Of a stretch of DNA of 64,000 nt, positions 1 to 8,965 are shown piece by piece. The position numbers and the translations under genes are program-made. Location: contig NZ_CP033611.1 of NCBI RefSeq assembly GCF_003932735.1, positions 1,649,501 through 1,713,500 of the forward strand. The letters run 5' to 3'. Under the pieces are notes generated by a model. The model saw nothing but the letters and a program-made list of their open reading frames with translations. It did not search any database and was not told the DNA's origin. The first letter of the stretch is position 1, and the number at the start of each line of letters is the position of its first letter. The stretch is from Rickettsiales endosymbiont of Stachyamoeba lipophora. GTDB lineage: Bacteria; Pseudomonadota; Alphaproteobacteria; Rickettsiales; 33-17.

Positions 1-2087
1 AATAAATATTCTTGTTTGATAATACCATCTTTACCAAGCTTTTTACCCATAATCGCCACCTCTTTGCCTGCAGCATCAATACCTTTTACTACTGCTACTA
101 CACCTACTTGGTGATGTTGACAAAGCAAGTCATAAGGATCTTTAGTAACATTTTTATCAGCACCATAGCTAACTAATAATTCAGCAATTTCAGACCAACC
201 GTTTGCTACTGCTAATGAATATGGCGTATCACCTAATAAAGACCGTATATTAGGGTTAGCTCCTCTGCGCAGTAAAGAACTAGCAATGAGGTAACGCATA
301 GTATTTTCATTACCTTTTCTTAAATTATAAATCGGCTCACTGGTTGCCATTAAATAATGTAGTGCAGTAAAGCCATTATCAGGAGAAACATATGAAGGAC
401 CCTCACCTAACCTAGAGATATGCATATAGCTCATCTGGCTATCAAGAGGCGCACCTCTATTTACTGCTTCAATTATTCCTGCAATATTTCCATTAAAGAT
501 AAAATGCATGAGTGGAGTTTTACCATACTTATGCTCAATTTTAATATCCACACCGTGATCTAATAAAATCTTAAACGTCTCTACACTTCTTCTTTGTATT
601 CCTTCTTCACCGTGATTACCAAACCTGGTATCTGCTGCAAATGCTAAAAGCCTTGGCTCCCTAAAAAGATCAGCCCCATGAGCAATTAATCTTCTAAGTA
701 CTTCTGGCTTTTTGCCAAAACATGCCTCTCCAATTACACCTAACTCCTCAAGGCCCCCTGTAGTAAGTTGTATATTAACCTTATGAAAAATGAGATGATC
801 ATGCTGGTCGGGTGATTTCAAGGTGAATAAAATATCAATAAATTCTAAATCTTCTTCTGCAACTGCCTTACCTAGCACCTCAACACCCATATCAATTGCA
901 GTTAAATCAGCACCTTGATCAATTAAGAATTGTGCAGTACGTGCTCTATTTTGATAGTCTTTACGGCCAGCTAATTCAAATAGACTTTCTTTTAACTTAG
1001 TTTTTGTAAATTTACCATTTGCGATAAGTTGTTTAAGCAACTCTAAATCAGATCCTTTATATGCTTTTTCTTTTAAATCTATTGTAGCCCAATCAGTTGG
1101 AACTATGTTTGCCCGCTCTTGAAATACCTTTGGAGGTTGGACAGTAAGATGCATATCTGGCAAGTCTAGAGCTAGCTTTCCAGGAAGTTTTCCTTCGGGA
1201 TAAATCCATCCAGGCATAAGAAGATTCATACCAGTAGATAAAACTTGCATTATATTTTGCTGGTCTCCCGTTTGAATAGTATCACATATATGCTGATAAT
1301 AGTTACCACCTATCAGCCTAATGTGCCTAACAAATTGTAGGGCTATCCCTTCTAATACCTCCCGGCCGCAGAAGATCTCATCTCCCATAGTTAAAGTAAT
1401 GGTACGCTTATTACCGTCCGGATAGGTGTAAGAATAAGTTTTAATCTTTTGTTGATCATTATGGCTATATTGAAACAGAGTTTCACCAAAATAGCTGGGA
1501 CGTGAGATTGTCTGTTGAGCATAATCTGATAAATGTCCACTGACATAAAAACCTTTAAAACGATGCTCGTAATCTTTAAACAACCTATCTAGCGATAGTA
1601 CGATAGTATGACCATTACCTTTACTTAAGAAGGAAGGAGTCTTATGATCTCCCAACCCAACGGTGAAGAAAATGTTATCATCGCCCGCTGTTCTTCCGGT
1701 ATGACTATTCTTAACAGCACGCTCTAAGCGTTGCCTTTCACGAACTGAAAGTAATGCACCTTCTTTACTAATTTCTTCAAAAGCGTGGGTTTTATGTTTT
1801 GCCGTTAAATTATTAATAATAAAGGTAATAATTTGCTGCTCTACTGAACTAAGCATGCCTAAAAATTCTCTCTCACGCTGTAAATTCTTATAGGAGGCTT
1901 CTTTAATATTTATATTATATTCATATTCAAATTCTTCATAAGAACGCTCAGTATATATGTCATATATTTGAGCTTCTCTATGCAAATGTATTTTGCTTGG
2001 TTCTACAGATGATGCTGCGGTGGCATCTGCCATAATTCTGTCTTCTGATTTTGATACTGCAATAGCTAAAGAAGATGCACTACTCAT
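1..2087 (-). CDS. Ankyrin-repeat protein, C-terminus cut by window edge
   Basis: Reading the minus strand from ATG at 2085-2087 gives about 695 codons with no stop down to base 3, so the gene runs off the left edge. The first ~330 residues are charged and show no domain I recognise. From about residue 330 onward there are ankyrin-type repeats with the usual helix-turn-helix spacing, for example GKTPLMHFIFNG, GFTALHYLMA and GDTPYSLAVANGWSEIAELL. There is no signal peptide or membrane segment. No clear Shine-Dalgarno sequence precedes the ATG, which follows an A-rich stretch. Ankyrin proteins of this size in Rickettsiales are often secreted into the host cell; that role here is inference. Confidence 0.85.
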   Translation of the reverse strand, partial: MSSASSLAIAVSKSEDRIMADATAASSVEPSKIHLHREAQIYDIYTERSYEEFEYEYNINIKEASYKNLQREREFLGMLSSVEQQIITFIINNLTAKHKTHAFEEISKEGALLSVRERQRLERAVKNSHTGRTAGDDNIFFTVGLGDHKTPSFLSKGNGHTIVLSLDRLFKDYEHRFKGFYVSGHLSDYAQQTISRPSYFGETLFQYSHNDQQKIKTYSYTYPDGNKRTITLTMGDEIFCGREVLEGIALQFVRHIRLIGGNYYQHICDTIQTGDQQNIMQVLSTGMNLLMPGWIYPEGKLPGKLALDLPDMHLTVQPPKVFQERANIVPTDWATIDLKEKAYKGSDLELLKQLIANGKFTKTKLKESLFELAGRKDYQNRARTAQFLIDQGADLTAIDMGVEVLGKAVAEEDLEFIDILFTLKSPDQHDHLIFHKVNIQLTTGGLEELGVIGEACFGKKPEVLRRLIAHGADLFREPRLLAFAADTRFGNHGEEGIQRRSVETFKILLDHGVDIKIEHKYGKTPLMHFIFNGNIAGIIEAVNRGAPLDSQMSYMHISRLGEGPSYVSPDNGFTALHYLMATSEPIYNLRKGNENTMRYLIASSLLRRGANPNIRSLLGDTPYSLAVANGWSEIAELLVSYGADKNVTKDPYDLLCQHHQVGVVAVVKGIDAAGKEVAIMGKKLGKDGIIKQEYL

Positions 2088-2540
2088 ATTAAGCCTGTTT
2101 TTATAAATATTATTTTTGGTACTATAGCATGGCTGTTACTTTGCAAAGATGTAAACAGCTTGTTATACATTGATTTCTTATTTCCTCTTATGAAAATATG
2201 AAAGTAATCCGGCAAAATATAAATACTTTTTTATAAAATTCTATGGATAAAACTTCGTATATGTTCACAACTCATTAACTAACTTGCTAACAAAATATTA
2301 ACCCATAGCCAACTTCTTTAATACATTACTAACAATAGGGCATATTCTTCACTAAGAATTTATATAACAAACTTTTAAATTAAATTGTGCTTTTATACAC
2401 TTTAAACCTCTATTCACATAGCCCCCGAGGGCTTTTTTCAATCATTATTATGCTCCAATCCTAATTTTTAAGTTGTAAATATTAAAAAAATTCATTTATA
2501 TACCAATTATCAATTATAACTTCTTAAAGAGATTGCAATC
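2088..2540. other. Intergenic region between divergent genes
   Basis: This 450-base AT-rich stretch separates the divergent ankyrin gene and the gene at 2541. It must hold both promoters, but I cannot pick unambiguous -35/-10 pairs. Its only clear element is the hairpin at 2420-2438. Confidence 0.5.
2420..2438 (+). terminator. Orphan intrinsic terminator or attenuator
   Basis: AGCCC (2420-2424) pairs with GGGCT (2429-2433) across a four-base loop and is followed by a T run. On the plus strand this has the shape of a Rho-independent terminator, but no plus-strand gene lies upstream. It could end a small RNA transcribed from 2110-2420, or attenuate the leader of the gene starting at 2541. Confidence 0.6.
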
Positions 2541-3623
2541 ATGAAAGCTACTTTAAATAAAAGCTTAAATATTGATATAAAGGTATTATCTACGCATATG
2601 CCAGGCTTGCGTTATAGAGGTCCAATACAAGCTAATACCTTATTAAATGCGGAAGCTATTACCTCTGAATGGATCCTTAATGATATGGATAGTTATAAAT
2701 TAGTTTTGGGATTTGAAGGCAAAACAGAGAATGGCTTTACAGAAATCCATACTCACTATCCGCCAAAGAAGCTATCCTTTTTCCTAGCTACTGTTCCTCC
2801 TGAATTTAGCGAAGCCATTAAAGAGGCATTAAGAGGCACAGCCCTTGAACTGCCAAGCTTAATCGAAGCAGAAAAAAAAGAATTAGAGCACCAAGCTTTA
2901 AAACAAAAAAATAGAAAAGCATTATTGCAGCAAATTAACTCATTAGGCCAGCCATCAAATTATGGGAATTTTTCCTCAGAAGATGCTCGCGGTATTCTTC
3001 TGAGTAGTCTCGGTTATACCGATGCGAATAGTGACAAACCTATCTTAGGCATTTTTGGTGCAGGACCGGTAGCGATAGCAATATGGAATCCAGAGACAAA
3101 AACAGCTGCTTTAGCTTATATTAATGTTTTAACCGATTTAAAATTTCTTGATCAAATTTTTTATCAATTAAGCCGCGGAAATAATGCTAAGTTGCAAGTT
3201 CATCTAGCTGGTGGTAATCCTTACACTTCCACAGAAATGGTGCACAAAATTATAAAAAGAATTAAAACAAAAGATAATGCAGAAATCAAAACCAGTAACT
3301 TGATTCCATTTTGTTTCTTACCTCAATCATTAGCTATAGATTCTCGTAATGGAGAAATTTATACTAAATTTATATCTCAACAGCTAGATTTTGGTAAAGA
3401 TCTGCATCTTCAACCTGTTAGATTGCAATTTAGTTCAAGTCCCTTATATGAGAAATATGATGGCCGAGGTAGGAGCGCTGAACTCGCCAAGCCCATTAAG
3501 CCAACTAATGCAGAAGATAATAAGTTTCAAACTCTTATTTCTACAAAGACCCGTTTTAGAACGGCTAATAAGATTACTGAGTTACTGCCAGGCTTTAAGA
3601 AAGGCTTTAATCCAAGCTTATAA
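2541..3623 (+). CDS. Hypothetical protein with degenerate CheD-like domain
   Basis: 360 residues, no signal peptide or membrane helices. Residues ~110-130 are Lys/Glu-rich and probably helical. Residues ~165-280 follow the pattern of the CheD chemoreceptor deamidase fold: a strand-turn near GAGPVAIAIWNPETKTAAL (CheD: GLGSCV...YD), then LAGGNPYTSTEMVHKIIKRI (CheD: LFGGA...N...V), and finally AIDSRNGEIYT (CheD: RKV.F...G). The catalytic Cys position holds Pro and the His position is not conserved, so deamidase activity is unlikely. The start is supported by a purine-rich AAAGAG about 10 bases upstream. No chemotaxis genes are nearby. The fold match is made by eye; the alternative is an unrelated lineage-specific protein. 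Confidence 0.8.
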   Translation: MKATLNKSLNIDIKVLSTHMPGLRYRGPIQANTLLNAEAITSEWILNDMDSYKLVLGFEGKTENGFTEIHTHYPPKKLSFFLATVPPEFSEAIKEALRGTALELPSLIEAEKKELEHQALKQKNRKALLQQINSLGQPSNYGNFSSEDARGILLSSLGYTDANSDKPILGIFGAGPVAIAIWNPETKTAALAYINVLTDLKFLDQIFYQLSRGNNAKLQVHLAGGNPYTSTEMVHKIIKRIKTKDNAEIKTSNLIPFCFLPQSLAIDSRNGEIYTKFISQQLDFGKDLHLQPVRLQFSSSPLYEKYDGRGRSAELAKPIKPTNAEDNKFQTLISTKTRFRTANKITELLPGFKKGFNPSL

Positions 3624-3644
3624 AGTATATAAATTTTATTTTGA

Positions 3645-3683
3645 AAATAAAGATAGCTGGCACTGTGCCAGCTATCTTTATTT
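3645..3683. terminator. Long perfect hairpin, bidirectional terminator
   Basis: Two 19-base arms (3645-3663 and 3665-3683) are exact reverse complements around a single base. A/T runs at both feet allow termination in either direction. It lies 22 bases after the stop of the gene ending at 3623. Confidence 0.8.
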
Positions 3684-3729
3684 ATTTTAACTTAGCCTGT
3701 TGTACGGCCTAACTTTCTAAATGATGGCC

Positions 3730-3983
3730 TTATAGTTTCCTTAGACGCAATTGCTCACCTCTAAAGCCAGTCATATATGCGCGCCTGATAATAACATTAC
3801 CCTCATGTGTAACTAAGGGGCTGTTTTTAAAGTATTTCTGGCACTTTATTCTTAAACTCATCACTATTCTCCAAAGCTTTCTGTGCTTCTTTCGTCCAAT
3901 GGTTTTCTACAGCAATTATATATTTACCATAAAGATAGTGAGCTTATAAGAATCGCTACGTTGCCAGTTATTAAGTTTCTCAT
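3730..3983 (-). pseudogene. Remnant of a small unknown gene
   Basis: A strong GGAGG Shine-Dalgarno precedes an ATG at 3981-3983 that opens a short hydrophobic peptide (MRNLITGNVAILISSL), ending after 19 codons. Coding potential continues in other frames: GKYIIAVENHWTKEAQKAL, then after another shift LVTHEGNVIIRRAYMTGF and QLRLRKL with a stop at 3730-3732. This looks like a small, possibly exported protein broken by two frameshifts. I do not recognise the family. Confidence 0.4.
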
Positions 3984-4004
3984 TGTCCTCCCTTATACCT
4001 AAAA

Positions 4005-4059
4005 ATAACAAGACTTTTATCATTGCCTTGTTATCTATTTTTTAACCATAAATAGATAA
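4005..4059. other. Two overlapping alternative hairpins
   Basis: ATAACAAG (4005-4012) can pair with CTTGTTAT (4027-4034), followed by a T-rich run. TTATCTATTT (4031-4040) can pair with AAATAGATAA (4050-4059). The two stems share bases and exclude each other. They may terminate transcription between the two minus-strand pseudogenes; the function is uncertain. Confidence 0.35.
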
Positions 4060-4113
4060 TTAGGAGGGTATTATATAGCACTCCTAGGTAAATTGTTAGG
4101 TCATATGAATGAA

Positions 4114-5328
4114 TTATATGATAGGGCAATAATGGCCTCCTTGAGCATTACGTGCTTGAATTTCTCTTTGAGCAAAACTGGAGTTACTAGGAGCTATTCC
4201 TGAACTTTCTGCTCTATCTTGGGCTCGGGATAAACGATAGGAACTTATCAAATTAGTCCATTCATCTGCAAAAACATTATTTGGTCTTAAGTATTGTACA
4301 TTTCCTTGATCAGATATAAATGCAAGATATTCAAAAACATCTCTTATATTTTGTCTATCACGCTCTAAAGCATACATCTCCTCTATTCGTTTTCTGTTTT
4401 CCATAAGCTTATCTTGTGCTTTGGCTTCCCTAAGATCGTACTCAACAATATCTTGCAGGCAGAATTTTTTGCTTCTCTCTGGTAGGGCTGCTTCTAATAA
4501 TGGAAGAATTTCATTTGGTTTATGCTCATAATACTCACTAGCTATATGGAAGGCGTTTAAGCCGTTATTGTTTCTAATGGCGGCCTGAATGCGATGATGT
4601 TGAATTAATAACTTGGCAGGCTCCTCTCTATCTAGCCGAATAGCCCACATTAATACTGTTTGACCTTCACCATCTTGGGCATTTAGATTAACGTTAGGAT
4701 GTTGAATTAATAGCTAGGCAAGGTCCTGCATATCTAGCTGGGTGGCCCGCATTAATGCTGTTTGACCACTATCTTGAACATTAATATCAATGCCTTTAGA
4801 TGAAAAATCTTCTTGAATTGATCTAATAATAGTCATCATATCAGTCTTACTCAACGTAGCTTTGTCAAGAACTGCTTGCATTGCAACTTTACTAATAAAT
4901 GTCCTAAATTCATCAGTGATTCGATGGAGCTTATCAAGATTGTTGTTAAGTTTTTGTAGTTGTCGGTCTGCTTCTTTTTTTACCTCTGGTGAAATTTCAA
5001 CATCAGGTATGTTATTAGCCCCTTCGTCCCTTCTAAAAGATATCTTGCTAACTTTAGCAGAAAATATGTCTGCATGATAGTTAGTAAATTTATTATAAAC
5101 AAGCTGTAATACGAATTGTTGTTTTGGAGTGAATTGGTAATCAGCATTTTCCATATCTAAGTTCATTATGAACTTAGAGGCTATGCCAAGCTTTTCTTTC
5201 TTTAATGAATTTATACTATTTATTACTTGCTCTTCGGAAATATTATTATCTTTATCTGTAACAAATAAATTTATCATTGTTAAAGTAGAATCAATATCCT
5301 TAACTGATGAAGATGATGAAAAAGACAT
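4114..5328 (-). pseudogene. Ankyrin-repeat gene interrupted by one in-frame TAG
   Basis: Minus-strand ATG at 5326-5328 starts a 204-residue frame ending at TAG (4714-4716). The same frame continues without another stop to 4114, another ~200 residues. The break lies in a repeated motif: upstream copy QDLA-stop-LLIQHPNVN, downstream copy EEPAKLLIQHHRIQ, so the TAG sits where the second repeat has Lys (AAG to TAG would be one substitution). The N-terminal ~145 residues are helical and the ankyrin repeats (GQTALMRA, GQTVLMWAI, GLNAFHIASEYY) lie around the break. The C-terminal part is charged. Either this is a recent pseudogene, or two polypeptides are made, the second from an internal start such as ATG at 4648-4650, or the TAG is read through. 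Confidence 0.75.
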
Positions 5329-5580
5329 AACAGAAAGCTAGGGATGATTCAACAGGAGAGCATAAAAGTAAGCTATATTCTTATTTATTACAAAAACTTT
5401 ATGCAATATAATAAACCACCTCATTCCATTATTGGAAATATAGAACATGATAGCTAGAGATCATTCTTTCCAATATCACCTACTAACTCTTGAACATTTA
5501 TAAAAATTTAAGCAGATTACTTGCCATAAAGCTATATATCTTACTAGAGAGGCTTAAAAATTTAAGCCTCTCTTTAAGAA

Positions 5581-6780
5581 TTAAATACTGTGAAACTTAG
5601 CATTACTAAACTTGCGCTCATAACCTTGTTCTATATCTCGTGCTACTTGTACTGCATCATCTGCTGATCTTTTTGTAGCATTTTCTGGATTTATTACGCT
5701 TCCATTATCTGCGAAACAAGATACATAGCCTCGTTTAAAACCTAAATCTAATATAGTTTGATGAGATTCATTCATCGAATCAGGTTTAAATACCAACACT
5801 TGCGAAGGTGATAGATAAAGGGGAATTTGACCAATCATCGAAACAGATTCTCCTGGTAATATAAAATAGTTATGATTATTCTTAGTTGCTAGGTATAGAA
5901 GCGGGTTAAAAACAGATTGCGCAACTTTTTTCTCTCCATCTATTTGGAAAGTAAAATTGAAAAATTTGTAGTTTATTTTGTTCTTAGCAAGCAATTCAGT
6001 AAAATGCTTACTAACTTGATCTACCGCTTGTAACTCATCTTCGCCTTTTTTATACTCATGAGTACAAATTACTTGAGGATGTTTAAGGTCCTTACTTGAA
6101 GGATCATGCTTACCAGTTCGAGGACCATTTTGAACAATTATAGTGCTATCTTTACCGGTTTTATCCCATAATGCCTTTACTTTAACAAACAAATCTTCTG
6201 CAGATTTCTTAGTAAAACAACGTATGTTACCTTCTGCATCTGGAGCATCTCCAGGCAGCATAACTATTATATACTTACCTTCTAAAGCGGGTTTATCAGA
6301 AATATCCCAATTATTATAGGCCTTCTGCAACTCTTGTTCTGAAGGATTGCTTGTTGGTACAGCAAAAGTTAAAGTAGAGTTAGGCACTTTCCTTACTATT
6401 TCTTGTTTAGCAAAATTTAAAGCGGTTTCAGGAATCATAATATGATTTAAATGTAATCTCTTATGTTCATTTATTAAATCTGTATATTGATGCATAGACC
6501 AATAAACATAACTATTCTCTGGATTGATTAAATTATTTTTAGATAGATAATCAAGCGCATGCCCGCCCTTCTCGCCTATTGCTAGTATAAGATATTTCTC
6601 TTCCTGTTTGGCAGTAGCGCGTTGATAAATAGAAGCAATGTCTTTATCAATTCCATTGGCATCAATATTGATCACTTCATTTTTTTTTAATTCATCAGTC
6701 AAAGAGTTTAAAGTAGCATTAGCATTAGCTATATCACCCGTATTGATTGTACTAACTAATAATATAATCTTAGTTAACAT
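5581..6780 (-). CDS. Hypothetical protein, possible ELM1-like (GT-B fold)
   Basis: 399 residues beginning MLTKIILLVSTINTGD, preceded by AAGAGG about 8 bases upstream, which supports this start. There is no convincing signal peptide. The C-terminal half has KDSTIIVQNGPRTGKHDPSS and later YFILPGESVSMIGQIPLYL. The second resembles the 'DSVSM..EA..TGKPV' step of the mitochondrial fission ELM1/DUF1022 family, and the first resembles its TTSRRTPP segment. The match is weak and by eye, so function is open. The gene stands alone on the minus strand between the ankyrin pseudogene and an acyltransferase. Confidence 0.75.
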   Translation of the reverse strand: MLTKIILLVSTINTGDIANANATLNSLTDELKKNEVINIDANGIDKDIASIYQRATAKQEEKYLILAIGEKGGHALDYLSKNNLINPENSYVYWSMHQYTDLINEHKRLHLNHIMIPETALNFAKQEIVRKVPNSTLTFAVPTSNPSEQELQKAYNNWDISDKPALEGKYIIVMLPGDAPDAEGNIRCFTKKSAEDLFVKVKALWDKTGKDSTIIVQNGPRTGKHDPSSKDLKHPQVICTHEYKKGEDELQAVDQVSKHFTELLAKNKINYKFFNFTFQIDGEKKVAQSVFNPLLYLATKNNHNYFILPGESVSMIGQIPLYLSPSQVLVFKPDSMNESHQTILDLGFKRGYVSCFADNGSVINPENATKRSADDAVQVARDIEQGYERKFSNAKFHSI

Positions 6781-7348
6781 AAAATAAACCTCTTAATTTA
6801 TTAAAAATTTTCTGTATTCTTTTAGATGTAAATCTATTAATAAATAACACACCAACGATAACTAAATACCACGTTAAAAAAATAAATTTTTTTACTTGCT
6901 ATATACTAAATTAAGATATTTGGTTATCAGGTTGCTATAGAAAGTAATCTACTATCCAATGTTAGGCTAACTGAGCCAATGCCAGGATAGTTTGGCATAA
7001 TTTATAAAGCATTTTAAGAATAGCATTTCACCTATATGTAAAATATTTAAGCGTCTTAATATTACTCCAAAAAAGACATGAATTTATAAAGAACGAAACG
7101 AAGAACAGTAATAATTATTTTTGAGAGCAATCTGTAATCAAGAAGTGAAAAGCTAGTTGAATTATTATTAATAATCACAAATATTATCAATCCATTTAGA
7201 TACGATAAGTTAGATGTATCTATCTTGGCATTCTTGAAGCTTGGAGGTTTAATAGAATATCCTTAGTTCACAAACATAAAATATCCAGTAAGAAATAAGC
7301 TTGCAATTAATAAAGTGACTATAATACGTTTCATGATAGCCATCTAGA
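6781..7348. other. Gene-poor stretch with one micro-ORF
   Basis: No gene is recognisable across most of this 568-base stretch. At 7263-7334 on the minus strand a 23-codon ORF (MKRIIVTLLIASLFLTGYF...) starts 14 bases after the acyltransferase stop and reads like an isolated signal peptide or single membrane helix. It may be a real small membrane peptide or the leftover start of a deleted gene. No good Shine-Dalgarno precedes it. Confidence 0.3.
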
Positions 7349-8392
7349 TTATAGGAATTTCTTGCATAAATATTGGTTAGTTTTTTGGTCAATCAATTTA
7401 TAATATATTAGATTAAACATTATAGAGGCTAAGATCATTGAGAGCATCCATATAATATTAACCAAATCCCCGCTAGCAAAACCAAGGAACCTATCCCAAA
7501 TATGCTTTACAGCTCCCATAATTAGTAGATGCGATAAATATAATGAATAGGATGAATCTCCAAGCAAAATAAAGAATTTAGGAACCGGCAAATACTTAGA
7601 GTAAATTTCTAGAGACAGAAACAAAAAGATGCCCATTAAAGTAACTAGTAGCATACTAGTATCAGCTATCCAAAGACCTCCCAAAGCCAAGAATAATATT
7701 GGAATAACTTTAAATTTCTTAAAAGAATAAATATAGCAAAATAAACTACCAGTTAAAAATTCTAGGCAATAAGCCGAATTTAGAAGATTTAAAAAACTAT
7801 TATCTGGCGTAGTAGCTACACCGTAATTTTTTGATAATAATAAGAAACTTAAATAAACCGTATAAAGTGTAATAGGTATAATTACTGCTCTTTTAAAAAG
7901 AGCTATTGAAAGGGCAAAAAAAGCATAAAACCACACTTCAAAACATAATGTCCAAGCTACTGATAATAAATGTAGATGATCTGGCTTTGAAGGTATTAAT
8001 AAAAATGAGGCTAAGATATCAGTTCTATTATCAACTGCATTATTAAACAAGGTAGGCTTTATAAGCCACATGCAAAATGCTAAAAATGTAAATATATAAT
8101 AAGTGGGTAAGATCCTAATCGCACGTTTTTTTATAAACTGGCTACAACTATCATTTTTGGTAACATATAACAAAGTTATAACAAAGCCAGAGATGAAAAA
8201 GAATATATCCACACCATTTAATAAATACGGCTTAATTGTACCTATATTTGTAGTTATTTTATTATATTTCTCTGCATCAGATAAAAAATGAGCAAACATT
8301 ACCATTAAAGCAGCGATAGCTCGCATAAGTTGAATACTATAAATTTTATGAGGTAAAGTTTGATGAGATAACTGGTTAATTTTAGTAATCAT
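7349..8392 (-). CDS. Acyltransferase 3 family membrane protein
   Basis: 347 residues, almost entirely hydrophobic, with about ten membrane segments. It carries the acyltransferase-3 (OafA/YrhL) hallmarks: IQLMRAIAALMVMFAHF near residue 20 with the catalytic-type His, VDIFFFISGFVITLL near residue 60, and KKRAIRILPTYYIF near residue 90 with the conserved Arg. Such enzymes move acetyl or other acyl groups onto cell-surface sugars. No sugar pathway is adjacent; the glycosylation cluster lies 20 kb away. A decayed copy of the N-terminal third sits at 25847-26105. Confidence 0.9.
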   Translation of the reverse strand: MITKINQLSHQTLPHKIYSIQLMRAIAALMVMFAHFLSDAEKYNKITTNIGTIKPYLLNGVDIFFFISGFVITLLYVTKNDSCSQFIKKRAIRILPTYYIFTFLAFCMWLIKPTLFNNAVDNRTDILASFLLIPSKPDHLHLLSVAWTLCFEVWFYAFFALSIALFKRAVIIPITLYTVYLSFLLLSKNYGVATTPDNSFLNLLNSAYCLEFLTGSLFCYIYSFKKFKVIPILFLALGGLWIADTSMLLVTLMGIFLFLSLEIYSKYLPVPKFFILLGDSSYSLYLSHLLIMGAVKHIWDRFLGFASGDLVNIIWMLSMILASIMFNLIYYKLIDQKTNQYLCKKFL

Positions 8393-8529
8393 AAGGTTCT
8401 TATTTGTTAGCTAGTTAATGACTCAAAAAAGATACTGTTAGCAACTATAATTTGAAAGTCAAAACAAAATGAGTTGGTTGTTTTTAAACACAATCAAAAT
8501 ATTATGATTAAAAAGTTGAATCAATTAAT

Positions 8530-8625
8530 CCCCTCCTTTATACGGAAGTTCCTCCTACTAATTTATTAAATCCAATCAGTGAACTTCTGGGTATAAATAA
8601 CATATGGCTGAAGGAAGATTTAGAA
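8530..8625 (+). pseudogene. Possible fragment of a PLP-dependent enzyme
   Basis: A short open stretch reads YTEVPPTNLLNPISELLGI followed by NNIWLKEDLE. This resembles the N-terminal 'PTPL..L..LLG..NIWLKREDL' segment of threonine synthase or diaminopropionate ammonia-lyase type PLP enzymes. It has no start, and the lysine-bearing segment is absent. The match is short, so this is tentative. Confidence 0.25.
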
Positions 8626-8696
8626 ATCCTTTTAATACCGATACTGATAAGTCATTTTATTATCCTCTCGACTATTCAGATTACTCCCCTGGATAA

Positions 8697-8963
8697 TTAT
8701 CTAATTAGAAACGCATATATAATTATATCTGACAATACCGATAGATAAGTAGTAATAATATGAGCTCTACCTGCTTTTGTTTCCTCTAAATTAATTTCTT
8801 TGCAGGTAAAATTTATATCTGGCCATTTAACTTGCAACAATTCTGACTTACGCATACCAGTCAATAGATAAAACCACATAGCATATCTTGTATATAGATT
8901 AGTTTCAGCTGTAATAGCTTGGATTAAATGACAAGCAATTATATAGGCCGAATTAAGAGCAAT
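8697..8963 (-). pseudogene. Tyrosine recombinase (integrase) fragment
   Basis: The minus-strand frame reads ALNSAYIIACHLIQAI, then MWFYLLTGMRKSELLQVKWP, DINF and KAGR. This is the box-I region of phage-type integrases, with the catalytic Arg in TGMR and the typical SELL..KW.DI. The N-terminal DNA-binding region and the box-II HxxR...Y residues are missing. An internal ATG gives a 60-residue ORF, but homology continues upstream of it. It abuts the end of the large ankyrin gene on the same strand. Confidence 0.65.
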
Positions 8964-8965
8964 CT

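Noticed and set aside
3391-3690. 99-residue plus-strand frame overlapping the end of the gene at 2541
   Set aside because: Out-of-frame shadow that runs through the terminator hairpin at 3645-3683.
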